NCBI GenBank assembly: GCA_034440615.1
Contig: JAOTOM010004359.1
Span: forward strand, 46,001-110,000
Direction of reading: 5' to 3'
Origin: Ashinkailepas kermadecensis
Lineage: Eukaryota > Arthropoda > Thecostraca > Neolepadidae
DNA: 64,000 nt
Part shown: positions 57,245 to 64,000 of the stretch, in pieces
Layout of the letters: every line of letters begins with the position of its first letter
Position numbering within the stretch: position 1 is the stretch's first letter
Position numbers and translations under genes: made by a program
The notes under the pieces: generated by a model
The model's input: only the letters and a program-made list of their open reading frames with translations
What the model was told of the DNA's origin: nothing
Databases searched by the model: none

Positions 57245-58225
57245 GGACATAGTAGCCTTGTTTCCATGGCAGGTTTGAATTGGGATTGGATTTCCACAAT
57301 GAATCGAATCCGGATTACAAGGAGCGTTTCCATGACCATTCGCGAGGAAATCAGGATTACATGTAGGATTTCCGAATCCAGATTTGGTGGGAAATCCAGG
57401 ATTTGCTGACAGTTGCGGTGCACGTGCGACATTTCCCTTCAATACCCAAAAACGTATGCCACATCGGCGTGGGCTGCGTCGTTGCATGAGAGACTGCTAA
57501 CAAATCTGTTGAGCATAGGGTAAATAAATTTGTAATGGATTATGATCGGAAAAGTCCATAGAAACCTAAAAACTAACTTTCGTCATGAAATAAAACATTT
57601 CTGTAGGAGATATATTCCATTCATTAAAGTGTTCGGGAAACTAGACACCTGGTGTTCGTAATCCTACACAACCACATTTTCGCGTTCGGAATACGGCACC
57701 CCACTACGAAATAGTTCTGTTGTAAAGTTGCTCTTTATGCTAAAAGTGAAATGTTTGTTAATAGGGAAGAAGGGTCTCATCGGTGTTCATGGCCCTGGTC
57801 TCACTTGTTGCTGTGGGCAAGATTGTCTTCAACGGAACTTCCTGGTTTTTGAACCAACACTTCTTCTAATACTGGACAAAATTAACTTCTTTGAAGTCGT
57901 TTACAGCAGCCTACCATAAGATCTCTGCGAACTAACGTATCACAAAATGATTTTTAACCTTTATTCTGCGTAAACCCGGTCACCCTTCACCAAAAACCTT
58001 CCAAAAACGACGCTGGCGCTGACGACAGGGGAAGCAGGAAAGGGACGCGTGCTACCATATGCTTCCAACTCCTGAGAAATCCGGATTTCCTCAGGAAATC
58101 TTCTTTCTAAGCCGGATTCGGAAATCCAATCCAGTTAGCTGACGAAGGCGTTTCCATGACTTCGGAAATCTGGATTGGTAAAGAAATCCGGATTTGCTAG
58201 TGTCATGGAAACGGTGCTAGTGACG
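57245..58225. mobile_element. MITE-like element with subterminal GGATT/AATCC motifs
   Basis: The left end region (TAGTAGCCTTGTTTCCATGG) and the complement of the right end (TAGCACCGTTTCCATGACAC) are imperfect inverted repeats. Both ends have many AAATCCGGATT-like words in opposite orientation. The interior is AT-rich, without a transposase. The style resembles PIF/Harbinger-type MITEs; the exact ends and a target duplication could not be fixed. Confidence 0.6.
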
Positions 58226-58485
58226 CCTCGCACCAGTCTACCCAAACACGCACAGATACACAAACAAAATGGCCCGCCCTGTCAGCACCACGTACATGAC
58301 TGCTAAATCACAATAAATACTCATTCCAAATGACTGCTTTGGAAACGACGCACTGTTATGGACCTTGATGCAAAGGTGAGTGGTTATGTGAAGGTTGCCG
58401 CATGTGGTGTGTATCCCATAGCTGCGATATTGTGGCAGAGCGGGCAGTACGGCGGTGCAGCTGTGTTTCCCGGCCGTGCCGCCAG

Positions 58486-59319
58486 GTGGACGTGGGTCGT
58501 CGCGTCAAGGTGGCCCGTCTGGTGGCCAGCCAGCTGGGGGCGGCGCCGCAGCTGCTGCCAGTGTTGGTGCACGCCGACACGGCGGCTGTGCTGCCCGGCG
58601 CCGACGTCACGGAGGCCGACACACATGACGAGGCGGGCCGGCTGGCGCTGCTCGGCCGGCTGGCCGTGCAGGCCGACTCGCTGGCCGCCGCCGGCCGGCT
58701 GCTGCAGCTGCTGCGCCGCTGGCCCGCCTTCTCGGCCGACGTGTGCGCCGACCCGGCGCGCAGTCCGCTGTGCCTGCTGTGTGCGCGGGCGCTGCGACTG
58801 GACGACGGCGAGGACGGCCAGCGGCTGGTGGTGATGGCGGCCGCCGAGTTCTCCGGCTCGGCGGCGCTGCCGGTGCCCGGCCACGGCCGCCTGGTACAGC
58901 TGCTGGCCGACACAGCCGGCGGCGCGCCGGCCGCCCTGCAGACGGCGCTGCTGTCTGACTGCCGAGAGCTGCGGCTGGCGGCCGTACAGCGGGCGGCCGC
59001 GGCGGTGCAGACGGAGCCGGCGGCTGCCGAGAACGGTCGCCGCTGGCCGCTCGACCACGCCACGCTCGACAGTTTGGTGTCGGCGGGCGCGCTGCCGCTG
59101 CTGGTCGGCACGTGTCTGTACGAGCCGGCCGTGTCGCGGCTGCTGGCGGCCGACACCGACCCGCTGCCAGCGGTGGCCCAGCTGCGACACGCCGGCCACC
59201 AGCCGGAGGCTGCCGCCCTGCTGCTGCGGGCCCGCGCCGGCCGGCCGGCCGCCGCCACGGCCACCATCAGCGCAGCCAAGCACGCCGCATCCAAGGTGTT
59301 CTCCAAGTGGCTGCAGTGA
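58486..59319 (+). CDS. NBAS: NBAS terminal exon, C-terminus and stop
   Basis: The exon enters in phase 0 after CCGCCAG (58485), has 277 codons and stops at TGA 59317-59319. It begins VDVGRRVKVARLVASQLGA and contains LLQLLRRWPAF, SLVSAGALPLLVGTCLYEPA, QLRHAGHQPEAAALLLRARA and SAAKHAASKVFSKWLQ. These match the NBAS C-terminus (QVDI..., LVLLLQAWPP, LREAGHEAEAGSLLL, ALRAAQHWV). The exon is strongly GC-rich. No AATAAA lies within about 1 kb of the stop; AATAAA occurs at 60511 and 60666 inside a 76-bp tandem repeat and could serve, but that is not shown by the sequence. Confidence 0.9.
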   Translation: MDVGRRVKVARLVASQLGAAPQLLPVLVHADTAAVLPGADVTEADTHDEAGRLALLGRLAVQADSLAAAGRLLQLLRRWPAFSADVCADPARSPLCLLCARALRLDDGEDGQRLVVMAAAEFSGSAALPVPGHGRLVQLLADTAGGAPAALQTALLSDCRELRLAAVQRAAAAVQTEPAAAENGRRWPLDHATLDSLVSAGALPLLVGTCLYEPAVSRLLAADTDPLPAVAQLRHAGHQPEAAALLLRARAGRPAAATATISAAKHAASKVFSKWLQ

Positions 59320-60460
59320 CGTCACCTGGTCGGTCCAGGCCGGGGGCCGGGCGCAGTACGGCTGTGACTGCCGCCTCGATGTGTGACCGCTGTGGAGACC
59401 TGGCGTCTGCTCGCCACCACACGGTCTGACTTTGCCAGATGCGGCCGGCCCACTGCCGCCCGGCCTCCGGACGACGATCAGCTGTTGCCCGGCCTGCCAC
59501 CAATGACACGACCCTGCCGTGTAAGTGACCTTAATACCTCCGACTTCCATAACGACCGGTGATTGAGGGTCTGGGAAGCTTGAGGACACGGTGCTCAGGC
59601 GGGCTTTCCACCCCTCATCTCAGAATCGTGAGTTCGAATCTCGCAGCTGGCGAGGTTAACGGGTTCCCTCGCACATGGGATCAACATGGGAAGCTGTCAA
59701 TGCCATAGGGCCTAGCATCGAGTGGGGCGTGATAGAACGTAAGGTTCTGTTTAGCAAGATTTACTGGGGAAGCGTTGATATGTCATACAGTTTAGCCTGG
59801 GCATTCGGCATGTATGTCATCCAGTTACGTATGGTAAGTAATGTAGTCTCAATTCTTGCTGGAGTGGTTTTTTGGACCAGGATCCTGTTTCTAAGCAGAG
59901 CTTGTTCAGTGGACCCTGGCCCCATCAATTGATCTATGAATTCTGATTCAGCGGCATAATTTTGACCGAGAGTTAACGTGCCGTCAGTGCACCGACATGA
60001 CGGCCCGGTAACTCGTCTCCGGCATTATCGAACCAGTTGCCAATGGACTCTACCAGTCGGGGGCTAAATGCGAGCGCGTGAAGCGGCTCGAACCCTGTCT
60101 TGCCAGGATAGGGGAGACGAGTGCAGGCCAGCGCTCTAACCAACCGAGCTATCGATGTTTTCAAGACTAGCACAGTTGATCTTCTCTCCTAGCTGTTCTG
60201 AACGAAATTTGATCTATTCATATTACCATGTTCCAGTATCTGTCAATCGACCCCGGTTCACTTGTATGATATTGTGCAAACTTTAAGGAAGTGTACGGCT
60301 GTCGGGTGTCGGCAGCGCGTTTTGGTGCGGTGTATTACGTGTTTGGACTGGCTCCCGGCCGTGGCCAGCGGCCAGTGGACCAATGGCTGATTGAGAGGGT
60401 TGGCTGGCTTATCAAAATGGAGGGTTTGGGTGAGAGATGTGTCAGGCATGGACGGTACGC
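59320..60460. other. downstream of NBAS; tRNA-like fragments
   Basis: A Pol III B-box-like GAGTTCGAATCTC with a weak head lies at 59595-59650 (+). No protein gene is seen. The frame 59675-59932 has no known domain. Confidence 0.55.
60068..60166 (-). pseudogene. tRNA-like sequence (SINE head or tRNA pseudogene)
   Basis: On the - strand: TAGCTCGGTTGGTTAGAGCG (a perfect D-arm, GCTC/GAGC, and A box) and, about 50 bases later, GGGTTCGAGCC (B box). The anticodon arm is not formed and the spacing is too long, so it is not a working tRNA gene. Confidence 0.6.
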
Positions 60461-60462
60461 TC

Positions 60463-60690
60463 CTATGTTTTCAACCTTCCGTACGCTGGGTTGTGATGCA
60501 CACTGTGATCAATAAATGGGGATATTTATGCCTGGCATCCCTATGTTTGCAACCTTCCGTACAATTGGTGGTGATGCACACTGTGATCAATAACGGGGGA
60601 TATTTATGCAGCCAAGTCAGTTTTTGCAACCTTCCGTAGGATGGGTGGTGATGCACACGGTGGTCAATAAATGGTATATTTATGCAGCCA
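60463..60690. repeat. 76-bp tandem repeat x 3
   Basis: Units share GCAACCTTCCGTA, GTGATGCACACTGTGATCAA and GGGATATTTATGC. Two units carry AATAAA (60511, 60666). The stretch 60691-61039 has nothing recognised. Confidence 0.9.
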
Positions 60691-61039
60691 ATCCAGTCGT
60701 GTTGAAAGAAGGGCTGGTGTGCACGCGAGAGTCATAAGTGAGCCATGAGGCTCGCTTGTGTTGGCACGGTAGTGGCACGGTCGTGATCACTATGGGCGGC
60801 GAGCGAGACGGTTCGTCACGCAAGTTACTTCAGTTACTTGGTACGGCAAGTTTGGTTATAAAACCTTTTCTCTGAACAGAGAATGGGCGTCCTTCACTGG
60901 AAGTACTGGAATATGTAAGCTGGCAACAGCATAAGTCGATGGCACGTCCAGCTCGAAAGGAACAAGGCACGACTTGAAACAAACAAAAAAGTAAATAAGG
61001 TTAAAAACGATGTGACCCTGGCTAGTTCCTCGGCACCTG

Positions 61040-62260
61040 CTATCCCCCCGACGAGGCAACACCTTTCCGTGGTGGGGGTATTGCGCGCCCCAATGATCCG
61101 GCGCCCATCTTGCCGGTGAGGGGACAGACAAAGAGTGCCTCACTCGTCCTTCCATCCATACGCTCACATTCCAATGCCCATCCCATCTCAACGTCCATGT
61201 CCTTCACCTGGCCCTGCAACATCAACTCTCCCTACCATGAGCAGGTAGGACAACTTCTCCGGTCCTGCCCTCCAGCTCAGTTGTATCGGGGTAGTCGCGC
61301 CCCTCGTCCCCCCCCCCGGGGTTGACGGAGTCCTGGAGGTTGAGGTCCCCTGTCGCACGATGCTAGTCGTGACGGGGACCAACACGCCTCTTTGGTCCCG
61401 ATGTCCCGGAGGGGCGGGCGGGCCCGTAGGGCCCCATACGGGCCAAGTGGCTGGTCGCCTCGGGCCGGGGACCTGGGTCTCTTCCCAGTGCCGGCCCGGC
61501 CGGCTGGGGTCAAGAGGTGGGCGGCGCTGGATCCCGGTCTGGGTGGTGAGTCTCTCTCTCCCGACCGGGTGGTGGCGCCGCCTGCCTCGTATAGCTCCTC
61601 GGGCGCCTGGCGTCCTCCAGTCCGCGGGCCTCCGGCGTCCCCCTGTAGGGCTCCGAAGTGGTGGGGCGTCACAAGGAGCAGAACACAACCACATCACATG
61701 GCAACCACAAACACAAAAAGAAACTCACCTGTTCCCTCTAGTAGGGAACAGACCAGTCGAAATGCTAGTCTTCCAGCGCTCAGTGTTATTATGAGGTCAC
61801 TAGAAGAAGGAAAAAGTCGTTCCTCGCTCACACCATTTCAAGGAAAGGAAGCATGCGACAGGCTCGGTGTGGTATTGAGGTGTCAAAATCTGACGGTGGC
61901 CTGAGGTGGAATTCAAAACTGCAGATGACTCAAGGAGGGCGATAGAAGCAACTGAATTAAAATACACTACGAAATGAAAGCAGCAGGCGAACAGTCACGA
62001 TGAATATCGAAGTTCTTCCCCTCAACACGAAAAACTTCTCTAAAGGCGTCATAAACTGCTATGATTTGAGAGATATGTCGGACGCTGACATTGTGGATGG
62101 CCTGGCAGAGTGGGGAGTGGTAGAGGCGCGTAGGATCACGATTAGGAAAGGGCGAGAAACACAACGAACCGACTTCATGTTAACATTCCGCACGACTGAT
62201 CTCCCCGAGTTCATCAACGTCGGATATCAATCAATCAATCAACGTCGGATCCCCGCATAA
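61040..62260 (+). mobile_element. I-like LINE copy C (5' UTR and start of ORF1, then truncated)
   Basis: 5' UTR from GACGAGGCAACACCTTTCCG through TTGACGGAGTCCTGGAGG, closely matching copies A and B. ORF1 starts at about 61698 (MATTNTKRNS). A better preserved frame at 62000 reads NFSKGVINCYDLRDMSDADI, VDGLAEWGVVEARRITI and FMLTFRTTDLPEFINVGY, the RRM-like front of the gag protein. It stops at a (TCAA)n patch near 62230 before the zinc knuckles. Confidence 0.8.
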
Positions 62261-62264
62261 CTTG

Positions 62265-63690
62265 ATTCGATTCTTCGACGCTAATATCCATCCGATAAAT
62301 GAAATCGGGAAAATTGTATTCGGTACACCGTGATATTCCCATAGGGTGTAATGTTAAAGTCTTCGTTGACCTGAGGTCTAATGGTGACCTCGAGTGACCA
62401 GTTGACTTGGTGTGCTGCATGCCACCGTGATACCGGTGGCACAAGCGTTTGAATTGTTCCAATAAGTGAATTATCCGGCAAGTTATGCGGTACCCCAAAT
62501 TTGATCCGGCTGACCTTTTCGCCTCTGAAGGCGAAATGGTTCGTCGTAGCAGAAAATGGTTTCGAAATGCATGTATGTTGCATGCATGTTCGGGATGCAT
62601 GTCTCCGAAGGTTGTGTCTAATTTTCAGACGAATCGGAGGACATTGGTGAAATGGTTTCTGAAGGCGTTGTTGAATGGGATGCTAGTGCTACCTGATGAA
62701 ATGCGTCATCGATAGAGGTCAGGTCACGCAGTGTGCTGCTTCTTGTGTTGCTAGTGCATGCATCAGTGTTGAGATAGTCTACATTCAATGCTTCGCTTGG
62801 CCCACATACGGTACCCAAGTGGACTACTTTCTTTTTCTGAATTTCATAAATCCTGACCTGAGGTCAAACGCTTGCGCTGACGGTCACATGCTCGGATGTG
62901 CTGCGTCCTTGCTCGGTGGGCGATTATTCGACGCTAATATCCATCCGATAGATGTATTCAGGAAAATTGTATTCGGTACACCGTGATATTCCCATAGGGG
63001 GTAACGTGAAAGTCTAAGTTGACCTGAGGTCAATTGGTGAGCTTGAAGGTGACATGCTTGGATGTGCTGCTTTCTTGTCCGATGGGAGATTTTTTGGCGC
63101 TAATGTCCATCCGATTAATGTATTTAGGAGGGTATTATCAGGTACCCCCTAGATGGCAATAATGCATGGTCAAAACAGTATTTTGCGAATATAGGTCAAA
63201 CTATGAGATTGTATGCCAGATGCTTCAATATGCTGCATCCATGGGCTATAACCAATGTCTGGGTGTTTTTTCGTCGTGCCAAGTAAAATTTTGCGGAAAT
63301 TATCGGATACACAAGAATTTGGTATAGTTGCATTTTGGGGGCTTTTTTCGCGAACGGTGATGAATCAGTGGCCATAATAGGTCATTTTGATTGATGTGCT
63401 TTATGTACGTGCTATGTAGACTGACCTGCAAAAATCAGGCATATCCAATGTGTCACCATGATTTTATTCGGTACCTCGTAAATAGATATAGTGCATGAGT
63501 AAAACCAACTTCGGTGACCTGAGGTCAAACTGTGACATTGAAGTTCACGTTATTCGATGTGCTGCATCTTTGACGGACAGCGGACATCTATGCGTTGGAA
63601 TCATTCGGCTAAGTGAAATACTTCGAATTTTATACGGTACACCGTTTTTGACCCGAATGACCTCTCTGGACCTCTGGAGATCGAACCGCT
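62265..63690 (+). repeat. degenerate tandem repeat, variable period of a few hundred bp, with TGACCTGAGGTCA palindromes
   Basis: Several diverged units carry GTTGACCTGAGGTCAA-like palindromes (about 62365, 62858, 63020, 63517), GGATGTGCTGC, GACGCTAATATCCATCCGAT and TTGTATTCGGTACACCG. Blocks 62278-62345 and 62931-62997 are nearly identical. Short ORFs over it look spurious. Confidence 0.75.
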
Positions 63691-63835
63691 CGTCCTACTG
63701 AAGAATCGTTGTTTGCTTTACTTTTGCAAGCGACAAAGATCATATCCTGAAAAAAACGAACGAATTCGGAGAGTATGCGAATAGGATGCTGAATGCGAAT
63801 GCGAATGCGTTGCTAATATGGACGGCGTGGAAAAT

Positions 63836-64000
63836 TTCCGTCTTCATGGCGGAAAGCCATTGTGATACCTGTCATGAAGCTGGACAAGAGTGGTCGCGAC
63901 CCTCTACAAGAGTGGTCGCAACGTCCGATCTCTTTGACATCATGCCTCCGCAAATTGAGGAGCGAATGTTAAATGTCCGTCTTAGCTGGTTCTTTGAAAG
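63836..64000 (+). pseudogene. I-like LINE reverse transcriptase fragment, continues past the window
   Basis: Reads RKAIVIPVMKLDKSGRDP and RPISLTSCLRKL, matching REAIVIPVLKPGRSGLDP and RPISLTSSMCKL of copy B. A 15-bp repetition (ACAAGAGTGGTCGC twice) disrupts the frame. Confidence 0.75.

Noticed and set aside
51866..57299. Open reading frames of 1641 and 1809 codons (-) and 967 codons (+) resembling a huge repetitive protein
   Set aside because: They follow entirely from a 48-bp minisatellite without stops. Three - strand frames and one + frame are open at once, frames slip between each other at indels, and the same array is intronic to NBAS and split by a LINE.
58340..58374. Candidate for the missing NBAS exon ending at a GTGAGT donor (58375)
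   Set aside because: No acceptor lies in a sensible position upstream and the encoded residues do not resemble NBAS.

Overview
This is eukaryotic, intron-rich DNA from an animal. Its backbone is one recognisable host gene on the + strand, the 3' two-thirds of NBAS (neuroblastoma-amplified sequence, Sec39-domain subunit of the ER tethering complex with RINT1 and ZW10). I recognise eight coding exons: 2776-3010, 14623-15222, 18138-18392, 19227-19393, 19727-19939, 32589-34631, 47927-48299 and 58486-59319. Their phases agree at every junction except the last (where an exon appears to be missing), and translation ends at TGA 59317-59319. The WD-repeat 5' part lies upstream of the window. A second host gene, a secreted GH18 chitinase with a C-terminal chitin-binding domain, is encoded without introns on the - strand inside NBAS intron 6 (35977-37440). 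The chitinase, the very GC-rich coding sequence and the mix of Penelope-like, CR1-like and I-like retroelements suggest an arthropod, perhaps a crustacean such as a barnacle. The species is an inference.

Nearly everything else is repeat DNA in the NBAS introns. Intron 1 (3011-14622) holds a rearranged I-like LINE (3960-6812, -) broken by a hAT-type MITE, LINE RNase H remnants, and a 5.4-kb composite of two head-to-head Penelope-like elements. That composite carries three hammerhead ribozyme motifs and is inserted in another LINE with a 13-bp target duplication. A 43-bp minisatellite follows. Intron 2 holds a LINE 3' fragment and a minisatellite built from the exon 3 splice-acceptor boundary. 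Intron 5 (19940-32588) holds a foldback-like element, a 34-bp minisatellite, LINE scraps, a long decayed I-like LINE (24830-31490, +), two tRNA-derived SINEs and a 73-bp minisatellite. Intron 6 (34632-47926) holds the chitinase, a (GA)n/(GATAGA)n tract, a palindromic array of 16-mers and about 64 copies of a 53-bp unit. Intron 7 (48300-58485) holds over 120 copies of a 48-bp unit, split by a CR1-like LINE, then a MITE. Downstream of NBAS are tRNA-like fragments, a 76-bp tandem repeat, another I-like LINE 5' part, a degenerate tandem repeat with TGACCTGAGGTCA palindromes, and an RT fragment running off the window end.

The two most interesting mobile-element signals are these. A short 3' tail (GGGCGC...GCGCCC hairpin followed by AAC-rich repeats) is shared by the I-like LINE, the tRNA-derived SINE and many roughly 40-bp stubs, which looks like a LINE/SINE partnership. 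The splice-acceptor regions of NBAS exons 1 and 3 have themselves been tandemly amplified. The very long ORFs at 51866-57299 are by-products of a 48-bp repeat with few stops and are not proposed as genes.
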